DNA of 64,000 nucleotides from Fulvimarina pelagi HTCC2506 (GCF_000153705.1 NZ_DS022272.1:1309839-1373838), one strand, 5' to 3'; numbered from the stretch's first letter, positions 18,644-26,767 are shown. Made by a program: numbers and translations. Notes: a model not told the origin generated them from the sequence alone.

Positions 18644-19750
18644 ATGACAGGCCTTTTCGACGAGCGCATCCGCGCCCTCGCCTCCGAATCTCCCTTTACC
18701 GGACCAGAAACCCTGGAGCGCCGGAACGGGCAGGCGTTCGCTACGCGGCTCGGCGCGAATGAGAGCGTGTTCGGCCCGTCACCCAAGACGATCGAGGCGA
18801 TGGCGCGGGTCGCGGCGGATAGCTGGATGTACGGCGATCCGGAACAGTTCGAGCTTCGCGAGGCGCTCGCGGAAAAGCATGGATTGGCCGCCAAGAACAT
18901 CATTTGCGGGGTCGGGATCGACGGACTGCTCCGCGATCTCCTGTCGGTGGCCTGCGCACCCGGCAGCAGGGTGCTAACGAGCCTCGGCGCCTACCCGACT
19001 TTCGGCTATTTCGCGACCGCGGCCGGCGCGGCGATCGAAACCGTGCCCTATACCGCGGACTTCCGCCAGAACTGGCAGAGACTCACCGAGCGGGCGCAGG
19101 AATTGCGGCCGAAGGTCCTCTACCTCACCAATCCAGACAATCCGACCGGCAGCTACCATGACGCCGGATCGCTCCAGACAGTGCTCGCCGACGTTCCGGA
19201 CGATACGATCGTCGCTCTCGACGAAGCCTATTGCGATTTCGCGCCGGCCGAGGCGATACCGCCGGCCGACCTCGTCCGGCCCAACCTCTTACGCTTTCGC
19301 ACCTTCTCTAAAGCCTATGGCATGGCGGGTGCACGCATCGGCTACGTGATCGGCGATCCTTACGCCATCGCGCAGTTCGACAAGGTACGCGACCATTTTG
19401 CGGTGACGCGCTTATCGCAGGCGGGCGCGATCGCGGCGCTTGCCGACGTGGACCATCTGAAAAGGACCATTGCGGAAGTCGCAAAGGCGCGAGAGCAGCT
19501 TGCTCAGGTCGCTGAGAACCTCGGCTTCGCGGCACTTCCATCAGCGACCAATTTCGTCGCCATCGATCTCGGTAAGGGCGGAGAAGACTGCCGGAAAATT
19601 GCAGAAGACATTGAACGCCGAGGCGTTTTCGTCCGCCGTCCCGCGACCGAGTTCCTGAATCGAACGCTGCGCGTGACTGCGGGCACTGCGACCGACATCG
19701 AGCGATTCGGTAAGGCGCTACGGAGTGCCGTGAACAGACTCGATTCCTGA
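18644..19750 (+). CDS. PLP-dependent aminotransferase, HisC-like (class I/II)
   Basis: A 368-residue aminotransferase of the histidinol-phosphate aminotransferase subfamily. Seen: RLGANESVFGPSPKT near residue 34, the PLP-ring contacts YLTNPDNPTGSY near 155 and DEAYCDF near 191, and the Schiff-base lysine in FRTFSKAYGMAGARIGY near 218-234. The substrate may be histidinol phosphate or an aromatic amino acid; alphaproteobacteria often have several such paralogues and the true HisC usually lies elsewhere. The preceding gene ends 44 bp upstream. A longer frame reaches back to 18215 but overlaps the upstream gene and is rejected. Confidence 0.85.
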   Translation: MTGLFDERIRALASESPFTGPETLERRNGQAFATRLGANESVFGPSPKTIEAMARVAADSWMYGDPEQFELREALAEKHGLAAKNIICGVGIDGLLRDLLSVACAPGSRVLTSLGAYPTFGYFATAAGAAIETVPYTADFRQNWQRLTERAQELRPKVLYLTNPDNPTGSYHDAGSLQTVLADVPDDTIVALDEAYCDFAPAEAIPPADLVRPNLLRFRTFSKAYGMAGARIGYVIGDPYAIAQFDKVRDHFAVTRLSQAGAIAALADVDHLKRTIAEVAKAREQLAQVAENLGFAALPSATNFVAIDLGKGGEDCRKIAEDIERRGVFVRRPATEFLNRTLRVTAGTATDIERFGKALRSAVNRLDS

Positions 19751-19907
19751 AGGCGATCCGGCAACGTTCTAACCGTACTGACTGCAGACTTCTCGGCGCT
19801 CTCGCAATCCGAAAAAGTTTCTCCTTGCGGATTACTGCCGTTCTAAGATCAAAATTTAAAGCGATGTACGCTGGGGACACCAGTTCAAACGTCGAAACGA
19901 CCTGACC

Positions 19908-20285
19908 ATGACAAATTCTTCCATCGCCCGTCGATCCAGCGCACTCGCGTTTGGCTCAGTACTTGGCCTAGCCGCTCTCATTGCAGTCCCTGCCAACGCA
20001 CAACCCGATATTGTCGGCTCATGGTCCACGTCGGATGGCGAGATCATATCCGTCGAACACTGCGGCGGCGGATTCTGCGCGACCGTCGCTAGTGGCCCCT
20101 ACAGCGGCGCTGCTGTCGCACGCGTCGCGGGAGCAGGTCCGGAATTCGAGGGCCGCGTCCACGACCCTAGAAACGGCAAGAGCTACCCGGGTTCGCTGAC
20201 GCTTGATGGCGAACGCATGGCGCTGAAGGGCTGTATCATGGAGGTGTTCTGCAAGACAGTCCAATACTGGCAACGCGCCGGTTGA
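19908..20285 (+). CDS. DUF2147-family secreted protein (copy 1)
   Basis: A 125-residue protein with a signal peptide (arginines at 8-9, hydrophobic core 13-27, cleavage after ANA). The mature part begins with IVGSWSTSDGEIISVEHCGGGFCATV, the DUF2147 hallmark, and ends with KGCIMEVFCKTVQYW. Four cysteines in two pairs (CGGGFC and GC..FC) suggest two disulfides in the periplasm. The family is of unknown function; members are lipocalin-like beta-barrels. A second copy lies at 20576-20935, with about 290 bp between. Confidence 0.82.
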   Translation: MTNSSIARRSSALAFGSVLGLAALIAVPANAQPDIVGSWSTSDGEIISVEHCGGGFCATVASGPYSGAAVARVAGAGPEFEGRVHDPRNGKSYPGSLTLDGERMALKGCIMEVFCKTVQYWQRAG

Positions 20286-20394
20286 TCCTTCGGCATCCGG
20301 CGCAGACGGATGCATTCCCATCTTCGTCTTGCTGGCTTCCGATTGGTAGCAGCTACGCGGTTGCCAAGTCTAAGCCGGTGCTCGGCCGACACAA

Positions 20395-20513
20395 GCGCAG
20401 GCTGATGGGAGAGTTCTCGGGTTCGGTCACAGAGAGCGGGAGCTCGCGATTAAGACGCCCGATGGTACGCAGTCGTCACGATCAAGTGTGGCGCCGGAAC
20501 TGAACCTGCCTGA
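20395..20513 (+). pseudogene. Possible decayed gene remnant between the two DUF2147 genes
   Basis: Two adjacent frames read naturally into each other: ELAIKTPDGTQ at 20440-20472 and VTIKCGAGTEPA-stop from 20475 to 20513. Restoring one base near 20472 would give the smooth C-terminus TPDGTQVVTIKCGAGTEPA. No start codon or clean upstream frame is evident, and the frame runs into a TAA about 15 codons upstream. This looks like a small protein disabled by a frameshift and truncation. A sequencing error or chance is also possible. Confidence 0.3.
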
Positions 20514-20575
20514 TCTGCTTCCATCGCCACACCCTACCTCAATTTGCCTTATCGCCACTACTCAAGGGGAATGAC

Positions 20576-20935
20576 ATGAGACATAGCATCCTCGCTCTCG
20601 CCGCAGCCACTTCGATGGCATTTGTGGGTTACGCACCAACCGCTTTCTCCGCCGAGCCGATCGTCGGTCAATGGCGCGCACCGGGCGGCGGCGTTGTCGA
20701 GGTCGCGCCGTGCGGAGGAGAATTCTGCGCGACGGTCGTGAGCGGAGAACACAAAGGCAAGGCGGTCGGCCGTATGTCCGGCACAGGCGACTCCTACTCC
20801 GGCACGGTCACCGATCCGCGAGAGGACAAGACGTATGACGGTACGGCCTCGATCGAGGCTGGGGGAAACACTCTGAAGTTAGAGGGCTGTGCGCTCAAGG
20901 TGTTCTGCAAAAGCCAGACATGGAGCCGGGTCTGA
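20576..20935 (+). CDS. DUF2147-family secreted protein (copy 2)
   Basis: A 119-residue paralogue of the protein at 19908-20285. The signal peptide ends at about residue 25 (TAFSA), the mature part starts PIVGQWRAPGGGVVEVAPCGGEFCATVV, and the C-terminal pair is GCALKVFCKSQ. The four cysteines and the WxxPGG / DPREDKTY layout match copy 1. The start has AAGGGGA upstream. It ends 13 bp from the stop of recX, so the two converge with no room for a terminator. Tandem DUF2147 genes suggest duplication; function unknown. Confidence 0.84.
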   Translation: MRHSILALAAATSMAFVGYAPTAFSAEPIVGQWRAPGGGVVEVAPCGGEFCATVVSGEHKGKAVGRMSGTGDSYSGTVTDPREDKTYDGTASIEAGGNTLKLEGCALKVFCKSQTWSRV

Positions 20936-20948
20936 ACACTTAGCACGT

Positions 20949-21539
20949 CTATCCGGTTTTACCTCTCGCCTCCGGATCCACGCCGTCGATGTCGTCGGCG
21001 CCGCCGTCGACGACATCGACGGCTAGGCCATAGGGAAAGCCTGCCCTCATCATGGCCGCGATGTCGCGTTCACGCCGATCGACTCTGTCACGGAGACGCC
21101 AGGGTCCAAGCCGGCGCCGTTTGGCATAAGCGTGCGCCGCCTCTTCCTCAGTCGTTTCGTCTTCGGCGGCTACAGCTTCAATTACCGCGCGTTCAACTCC
21201 CTTTTCAGCCAGCCTGGCCTCGGCGATCCGGCCAGACACGCCCTTGCGCCGCATGGATCGCAGCTTCGCCTCCGCAAAGCCTCGGTCGTCGAGAAAGCCG
21301 AGCTCTGAGAAGCGTTCGGTCACGGCATCAATAAGCGCTTTATGATCGGTGTCGACCTCCTCGCGCAGCACCATGCGGCGACGAACCTTGCGAGCGAGAA
21401 CCCGGCGAAAGTTCTCGGTCGAGGTTGCATACCGCTCGAGGTAGTGCGCACCTGCCCGCATCAACCAATCACGCGTCACCGGACCGGGCTGCTTTTTCGG
21501 TTTGTCGACGATCGGCGATCTCCTGAAACTCGACGTCAC
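20949..21539 (-). CDS. recX: RecX-family regulatory protein
   Basis: A protein of about 196 residues with the helical repeats of RecX (MRAGAHYLERYATSTENFRRVLARK, then LGFLDDRGFAEAKLRSMRRKGVSGRIAEARLAEKGV, where the last is a clear RecX helix triplet). RecX binds RecA and limits its filaments. The start is uncertain: GTG at 21539 is proposed; an upstream TTG at 21620 would give 223 residues, and its spacing to a Shine-Dalgarno is poor. The C-terminus is acidic and Gly/Asp-rich, longer than usual. recA is not in the window. The sequence diverges from well-known RecX proteins, so confidence is moderate. Confidence 0.75.
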   Translation of the reverse strand: MTSSFRRSPIVDKPKKQPGPVTRDWLMRAGAHYLERYATSTENFRRVLARKVRRRMVLREEVDTDHKALIDAVTERFSELGFLDDRGFAEAKLRSMRRKGVSGRIAEARLAEKGVERAVIEAVAAEDETTEEEAAHAYAKRRRLGPWRLRDRVDRRERDIAAMMRAGFPYGLAVDVVDGGADDIDGVDPEARGKTG

Positions 21540-21736
21540 CCTGCGCCCGTCAGTCCCGGGCGATCTTTTGCAGTTCCGATTGGATCGCACATTCCAATGG
21601 CTTGCGAAACGGCGCCCCAATCCTTAACGAACGGACGATTTCGGCCACGCTGCCCCTGAAGCTTCACGAGAAATAGGCGCGTGCGCGCGTGCAGGATGTC
21701 AGGGGTCCGCGACGCCCCTCCGGGAGGAAACGGATT

Positions 21737-22378
21737 ATGCAGGCCCTCTTGTCCTTTTCGCGGGGCATCGATCGCGTCACGACCTTTCTCGGCCGCGGCG
21801 TCTCTTGGCTCGTGCTGGTCGTCGTCCTTGTGAGTGCCGGCAATGCAATCGTCCGCAAGGCCTTCAGCATGTCGTCGAATGCCTGGCTCGAAGTGCAGTG
21901 GTATCTCTTCGGCGCGATCTTCATGCTGGCGGCGGCCTGGACCCTTCTGCGCAACGAGCATATCCGGGTCGACATCGTCTCAAACTACCTTTCCAAGCGA
22001 AGCCGCGACTGGATCGACTTTCTCGGACATCTCTTCTTCCTTCTGCCCTTCGCCATCCTCATGGTCTGGCTTCTGGTGCCGTACGTCATCGGTTCGTTCG
22101 AGCGACAGGAATACTCGCCGAATGCGGGCGGTCTCATCGTGTGGCCGGCCAAAGCACTGCTGCTAGCAGGCTTCGTCCTGCTGCTGTTCCAAGGCCTCTC
22201 TGAACTGATCAAGCGAGGCGCGATCCTCTTTGCCGGCATGACCGACACGACGCCGCTCGCAAAACATCTGCCGCTCGCAGAGGATATTGAGCAGCTCGCG
22301 CCAGAATATCCGCCGACGACCACGGAAGAAACCAATTCTCGAACACGAACCGTGAAAAGGGACGAGGACCGGTCATGA
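21737..22378 (+). CDS. TRAP transporter small permease subunit (DctQ-type)
   Basis: A 213-residue four-helix membrane protein of the TRAP small permease family (helices near 18-38, 50-70, 87-107, 130-150). The motif YLFGAIFMLAAAWTLLRNEHIRVDIV is typical of the mannitol/chloroaromatic-type subgroup. A hydrophilic C-terminal tail of about 45 residues is cytoplasmic. The start at 21737 has GGGAGGA upstream. It overlaps the large permease gene by four bases (ATGA), so the two are translationally coupled. No periplasmic binding protein (DctP) gene is found in the window. Confidence 0.9.
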   Translation: MQALLSFSRGIDRVTTFLGRGVSWLVLVVVLVSAGNAIVRKAFSMSSNAWLEVQWYLFGAIFMLAAAWTLLRNEHIRVDIVSNYLSKRSRDWIDFLGHLFFLLPFAILMVWLLVPYVIGSFERQEYSPNAGGLIVWPAKALLLAGFVLLLFQGLSELIKRGAILFAGMTDTTPLAKHLPLAEDIEQLAPEYPPTTTEETNSRTRTVKRDEDRS

Positions 22379-24372
22379 TCGAATTCATCGCGCACAATCT
22401 CGCGCCGATCATGTTCGCCTCGCTCGTGATCTTCCTTCTGCTTGGCTATCCGGTCGCCTTCTCGCTTGCGGCGAACGGGCTGCTCTTCTTCTTCATCGGC
22501 GTCGAGCTGGCGCCGCTCTCGCCGGAAATTAACCTCTTCTACCCGCTGCTCGGCGCCCTGCCCGACCGGTTCTTCGGCGGCATCATGTCGAACGACACGC
22601 TGCTCGCCATTCCATTCTTCACCTTCATGGGGCTGATCCTCGAACGCTCCGGCATGGCCGAGGACCTGCTCGAAACGATCGGGCAGCTTTTCGGTCCCCT
22701 GCGTGGCGGGCTCGCCTATGCGGTGATCTTCGTCGGCGCACTGCTGGCGGCGACGACTGGCGTTGTCGCGGCCTCTGTCATCGCCATGGGCCTGATCTCT
22801 CTGCCGATCATGCTGAGATACGGTTATGACCGACAGCTCGCTTCTGGCGTGATCGTCGCATCCGGCACTCTCGCTCAAATCGTACCACCGTCGCTCGTCC
22901 TGATCGTGCTCGCCGACCAGCTCGGACGCTCGGTCGGCGATATGTATTCCGGCGCGCTCGTCCCGGCGCTCGTCCTATCGGGCCTCTATTTGCTCTACGT
23001 CTTCGGAATGACGCTCTTCCGGTCGAAATCCGCGCCGGCCCTGCCACCGGAAGCGCGTACGCTCGGACGCGGCGTAACCTCGCTGATGGTCGCGCTTCTT
23101 GCTGCCTGCGCCATCGCCTATGGCACCTCTCATTACCTCGAAACGAAAGTCCAGCAAGGTGCGGTAATTTGGGGCGCTGTGATTGGCGTCGCGGTGATCT
23201 ATGCGGTTGCAACGCTCAACAAGGCGCTTGACCTGAAAATTCTGTCCTATCTCGCCCAGCAGGTCGTCATCGTCCTCATCCCCCCTTTGGCGCTGATCTT
23301 CCTCGTGCTCGGCACGATCTTCCTCGGCATCGCGACCCCCACCGAGGGCGGCGCGATGGGCGCCGTCGGTGCGTTGGTGCTGGCCTTCGCGAAGCGTCGG
23401 CTGAACATCAATTTGATGACCCAGGCGATGGAGTCGACGGCCAAGCTCTCAGCCTTCGTGCTCTTCATCCTGATCGGCGCACGGGTTTTCTCACTGACAT
23501 TTTACGGCGTAAACGGCCATATCTGGGTGGAGGAACTGCTGACATCCGTGCCTGGCGGAGAGACCGGCTTCCTGATCTTCGTCAACGTCTTGGTTTTCTT
23601 CCTGGCGTTCTTCCTCGATTTTTTCGAGCTTGCTTTCATCATCGTGCCGTTGCTCGCCCCAGCGGCGGAAAGTCTCGGCATCGATTTGATTTGGTTCGGG
23701 GTGCTGCTCGGCATCAACATGCAGACGAGCTTCATGCATCCGCCCTTCGGATTCGCGCTCTTCTATCTGCGCTCCGTCGCGGCGAAAGTGCCTTATCTCG
23801 ACCGCGTCACGGGCAAAAACATGCAGCCAGTGACCACCGGACAGATCTACTGGGGCGCGATCCCGTTCCTTTGCATCCAGCTCCTGATGGTGGCGCTCAC
23901 GATCATCTTCCCGGAGATGGTCATGCGCTACAAGAATGAACCGACCACGACGGTCGCGCCGGAGGAAAGCATCCAGTTCCCGTCCTTCGGTGGCGAAGAC
24001 GGACTTGGCCTGCCGCCACTCAACCCGGGATCGGCCACTGGTGTGAATGAAGAGAACGATCCGTTCGGGCTTCCTCCCTTGGGATTGCCGAACGCGCCAT
24101 CAGAGAGCGCGCCGTCCGCTCCGGACTCGTTGTCGCAGCAGCCGAGCCTCGACCAGCCCCCGTCCGAGCTCAGCGGCGCAGCTGCGACCGGTACCGACGA
24201 GCCGGCCCAAGCCAGCCCGCCACCGGGTCTTTCGCCGCTTCAACTTCAGCCGGATGCCAGTGCCGGGACGGGGCCGGTGAACGACGACGGTCCGGCAAGC
24301 CGAGGTCCATCCAGTGGATCGGATAGCGGTTCGACCACGCCCAATCTCTCCCAACCGCCGTCCTTCGATTGA
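22375..24372 (+). CDS. TRAP transporter large permease subunit (DctM-type) with long C-terminal tail
   Basis: A 665-residue protein. Residues 1-515 are the DctM permease: LAIPFFTFMGLILERSGMAEDLLETIGQLFGPLRGG near 80, TTGVVAASVIAMGLISLPIMLRYGYD near 125, and IPPLALIFLVLGTIFLGIATPTEGGAMGAVGALVLAF near 300. Residues from about 518 to 665 are a Pro/Ser/Gly/Ala-rich, acidic, low-complexity tail with PSFGGEDGLGLPPL and PFGLPPLGLP elements, unlike typical members (about 430-520 residues). The tail is probably cytoplasmic and disordered. The substrate is unknown, as no binding protein gene is present. Confidence 0.9.
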   Translation: MIEFIAHNLAPIMFASLVIFLLLGYPVAFSLAANGLLFFFIGVELAPLSPEINLFYPLLGALPDRFFGGIMSNDTLLAIPFFTFMGLILERSGMAEDLLETIGQLFGPLRGGLAYAVIFVGALLAATTGVVAASVIAMGLISLPIMLRYGYDRQLASGVIVASGTLAQIVPPSLVLIVLADQLGRSVGDMYSGALVPALVLSGLYLLYVFGMTLFRSKSAPALPPEARTLGRGVTSLMVALLAACAIAYGTSHYLETKVQQGAVIWGAVIGVAVIYAVATLNKALDLKILSYLAQQVVIVLIPPLALIFLVLGTIFLGIATPTEGGAMGAVGALVLAFAKRRLNINLMTQAMESTAKLSAFVLFILIGARVFSLTFYGVNGHIWVEELLTSVPGGETGFLIFVNVLVFFLAFFLDFFELAFIIVPLLAPAAESLGIDLIWFGVLLGINMQTSFMHPPFGFALFYLRSVAAKVPYLDRVTGKNMQPVTTGQIYWGAIPFLCIQLLMVALTIIFPEMVMRYKNEPTTTVAPEESIQFPSFGGEDGLGLPPLNPGSATGVNEENDPFGLPPLGLPNAPSESAPSAPDSLSQQPSLDQPPSELSGAAATGTDEPAQASPPPGLSPLQLQPDASAGTGPVNDDGPASRGPSSGSDSGSTTPNLSQPPSFD

Positions 24373-24423
24373 GGCATGGTCAGAGGGGCGGGGTCGATCC
24401 GCGGCCGAGCCGCCCGAAGCCCC

Positions 24424-25128
24424 TCAAGCGGCGATCTTCGTATCCGTGCCGCGCGGCAGGTCGGTCGGCGCGGACGTCATGCGCAGGATGCCGACCTCGT
24501 AAGCGAGCATCGCTGCTTCCGCGCGGGCGCGGTCGAGGCTTGGAGCTTCGGCATCTTCCAGCGTGAAAAGCGTACCGCCAGAAAGGAACGGCGCTTCATA
24601 GGCTGCTCGCATCGAAAGCCCGACGGGCAGGCGTCGGGTCGTGCTCTTTTCGATCATCGTCTCCACCGCACGGGCAATCCGACTGTGGATCGGTGTGATG
24701 GCGCTCGCGACGAAAGCGCGTTCGCGACCCGGCCGTCCAGCCTCCGCCGTCGCATCGAAAAGCCGGTCGGTCGACAGCGCCGCGAATGCCGAGAGTGGCG
24801 AGAACCGGACCGGGATGAGGGTTCGGTCGGCCATGCGCTCGGCGAAGCGCAGGATCTTTCGGTCGCTACCGCAATCGATGATTACGCTCTCGCCACGCCG
24901 GCGCGCGCCGCGCAGGATTGATTCTATCGCATTCAGGTCGTTCTCGCGGATAACGCGGATCTTGCCCGGGCATCCGGGCTTCGCAGCCCAGTCAGCTAGA
25001 TCGGCGTCTCTGGCGGCGTCGATCACGGTGACCGGAATATTCGCCGCCGCGGCGACCCCGGCAAGCGTCATCGCCAACGTCGTGGCGCCCGATGACTTCA
25101 ACGATCCGATTGCGATGACGGGAACCAT
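24424..25128 (-). CDS. ParA/MinD-like protein with degenerate P-loop
   Basis: A 234-residue protein that follows the ParA/MinD layout: VIAIGSLKSSGATTLAMTLA at about residues 4-23 in place of the deviant Walker A (KGGxGKTT), VIDAARDADLADW near 38 in place of DADPQ, and a VIIDCGSDRK segment near 89 in place of the Walker B/DTPP. The loop is one residue short and lacks the Gly-Lys pair, so nucleotide binding may be altered or lost; the preceding lysine remains. An upstream TTG at 25155 would add nine residues. Convergent with the TRAP permease, 51 bp away. Role in segregation or polarity is not known; not part of a parAB pair here. Confidence 0.65.
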   Translation of the reverse strand: MVPVIAIGSLKSSGATTLAMTLAGVAAAANIPVTVIDAARDADLADWAAKPGCPGKIRVIRENDLNAIESILRGARRRGESVIIDCGSDRKILRFAERMADRTLIPVRFSPLSAFAALSTDRLFDATAEAGRPGRERAFVASAITPIHSRIARAVETMIEKSTTRRLPVGLSMRAAYEAPFLSGGTLFTLEDAEAPSLDRARAEAAMLAYEVGILRMTSAPTDLPRGTDTKIAA

Positions 25129-25211
25129 CTGAGAGCGATATCCTCTGGAATTCAAAGACTTGCTGCCGCCCAGCGGCCGATTTTTCTGAGGTCAGATTTC
25201 GTTCGGTAGGG

Positions 25212-25226
25212 TTAATAAAAGGTTAA
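25212..25226. promoter_or_regulatory. Candidate CtrA-binding box (TTAA-N7-TTAA)
   Basis: TTAA, seven bases (TAAAAGG), TTAA matches the core CtrA recognition layout of alphaproteobacteria. It lies 84 bp upstream of the ParA-like gene and 139 bp upstream of the ribokinase gene, in the divergent intergenic region. The fit is to the core only (no final C), and such a match can arise by chance in AT-richer spacers. Confidence 0.4.
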
Positions 25227-25365
25227 TTTTGAAGCTAAGCTGCCTGGGGCGATCGGGCCTGTTGCGCATCGGCCATTTCCAAAGGGCAGTTCTGAACCGC
25301 TTGACCTAACGACGATTTCGCCCGACCCCATAAGAGCGTGAACGGCGATTAGCGAAGGGGACGTC

Positions 25366-26331
25366 ATGGCGGCGGATGGGAAAGAGACGCCCGGAAAAGT
25401 TCTCGTGTTCGGGTCCCTCAACATCGATCTTGTCTGCCGCGTCGAGCGGATCGCGCGTCCCGGCGAGACTGTTCTTGGTCCAAGCTACGAGCAGCTTTTC
25501 GGGGGCAAGGGCGCAAACCAGGCCGTAGCAGCTGCACGCTCGGCCGCGAGCGGCATAAGCGTCCGCATGATCGGTGCGGTCGGCCCGGACGATTTCGGCA
25601 CCGCGATCATCGCGAACCTCGAAGCGAACGGAATCGACGCCGGTTCGATTCTGCGGACCCAGGAGCCGACCGGCGCGGCCTTCATCGCTATCGACAGCGG
25701 TGGCGAAAACGCGATCACTGTTGCGAGCGGTGCGAACCGGGTTCTCGGTGCAGACGCGCTTGTTGGCGCGCAATTAAGCGAGCGGACCATCCTCCTTCTG
25801 CAGATGGAAAGCCCCCTCGATGAGACCATCGCTGCCGCGCGACGCGCCCAAGAGGTCGGCGGTCGAACAATTCTCAATCTTGCTCCCGTCCCGGCCAATC
25901 TGACGGCGGAGAGTCTTCGAAAGCTGACAGAGGCGATCGAATGGCTCATCGTCAACGAACTGGAACTGGACGCTGCAGCAAGAGCTCTCGATCTGAAGGC
26001 GGGTTCCATCACCGATCTCGCCAGTACCGTCGGTCAAGCTCTTGATGTCAACGTGATCGCAACGCTGGGCGCCAACGGCGTCGTGACGATAACGAAAGAC
26101 GGCGAAAGCTTCATCGAACCGGCCATGAGTGTTGCAATCGAGGACACGACCGGCGCGGGAGACACATTCTGCGGCGTATTCGCGGCCAGTCTCGCGGCAA
26201 AACTCGAAATCCATCTCGCCGTGCGCCGAGCTACCACTGCCGCTTCCCTCGCCTGCCGTCGCACGGGCGCCCAGACCGCCATGCCAACTTTCGAGGAAAT
26301 TACCGCAGCTTTGAATGCGCCGCTACCGTGA
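25366..26331 (+). CDS. rbsK: PfkB-family sugar kinase, ribokinase-like
   Basis: A 321-residue carbohydrate kinase with the ribokinase hallmarks: VFGSLNIDLVCRVERI near residue 14, the first PfkB signature GGKGANQAVAAARS near 46-60, and the second signature with the anion hole DTTGAGDTFCGVFAASLA near 261-278. It would phosphorylate ribose or a related sugar using ATP. The start has AAGGGG upstream. No ribose ABC transporter is adjacent. It overlaps the following modE-like gene by four bases (GTGA), so a single transcript covers both and possibly modABC. The sugar substrate is uncertain. Confidence 0.88.
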   Translation: MAADGKETPGKVLVFGSLNIDLVCRVERIARPGETVLGPSYEQLFGGKGANQAVAAARSAASGISVRMIGAVGPDDFGTAIIANLEANGIDAGSILRTQEPTGAAFIAIDSGGENAITVASGANRVLGADALVGAQLSERTILLLQMESPLDETIAAARRAQEVGGRTILNLAPVPANLTAESLRKLTEAIEWLIVNELELDAAARALDLKAGSITDLASTVGQALDVNVIATLGANGVVTITKDGESFIEPAMSVAIEDTTGAGDTFCGVFAASLAAKLEIHLAVRRATTAASLACRRTGAQTAMPTFEEITAALNAPLP

Positions 26332-26708
26332 GCCGGCCCGGTCTCTCCCTTCTTCGGGTTTCGCTTGGGCCCGTCAGCATCGGTCCTGGTAAGGCCGACC
26401 TCCTTGCCGCGATCGCCGAGACCGGATCGATCTCCGCTGCCGGTCGTAGCCTTCGCATGAGCTACAAGCGCGCGTGGTCGCTGACCGAGGATCTCAACGC
26501 CGCCTTCGCCGAGCCCGTAGTCGACACCGCGCGAGGTGGAGCCTCAGGAGGCGGTGCGCATTTAACAGCGACGGGTCGGCAGCTGCTGGAAGCCTATCGG
26601 AGGATGCAACAAGCGACATCGGATGCGATCGGCGCGGATGTCGAAGCCTTGACCGGGTTGTTGCGCGAACAGGACCAGCCTGCCGACGCTGGAAAGAGGA
26701 AGCGGTAA
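26328..26708 (+). CDS. ModE-like molybdenum-responsive regulator, HTH domain only
   Basis: A 126-residue protein with a ModE-type winged helix-turn-helix (residues about 20-90: LLAAIAETGSISAAGRSLRMSYKRAWSLTEDLN). The SISAAGRSLRMSYKRAW stretch is the recognition region. After about residue 100 it ends in a basic tail and has no TOBE (molbindin) domains, so molybdate cannot be sensed as in E. coli ModE. GTG start, overlapping the ribokinase stop by four bases. It ends 59 bp before modA, with a candidate Mo-box between. It probably controls modABC. Confidence 0.8.
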   Translation: MSRPGLSLLRVSLGPVSIGPGKADLLAAIAETGSISAAGRSLRMSYKRAWSLTEDLNAAFAEPVVDTARGGASGGGAHLTATGRQLLEAYRRMQQATSDAIGADVEALTGLLREQDQPADAGKRKR

Positions 26709-26734
26709 TGATGGCTGGACGTATGCCTACGACT

Positions 26735-26758
26735 CGTTATGTTCGTTGAACTATAACG
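26735..26758. promoter_or_regulatory. Candidate Mo-box (ModE operator) before modA
   Basis: CGTTAT, twelve bases, ATAACG form a perfect inverted repeat resembling the ModE-binding Mo-box (CGTTAT...ATAACG). It ends nine bases before the modA ATG and borders the GGAG Shine-Dalgarno, so a bound repressor would block both initiation of transcription downstream and ribosome access. The flanking palindrome does not extend further. Confidence 0.6.
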
Positions 26759-26767
26759 GAGATCTCC

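Noticed and set aside
18215-19750. 511-residue open frame containing the HisC-like enzyme
   Set aside because: The upstream portion overlaps the gamma-carbonic anhydrase gene out of frame; the enzyme starts at 18644.
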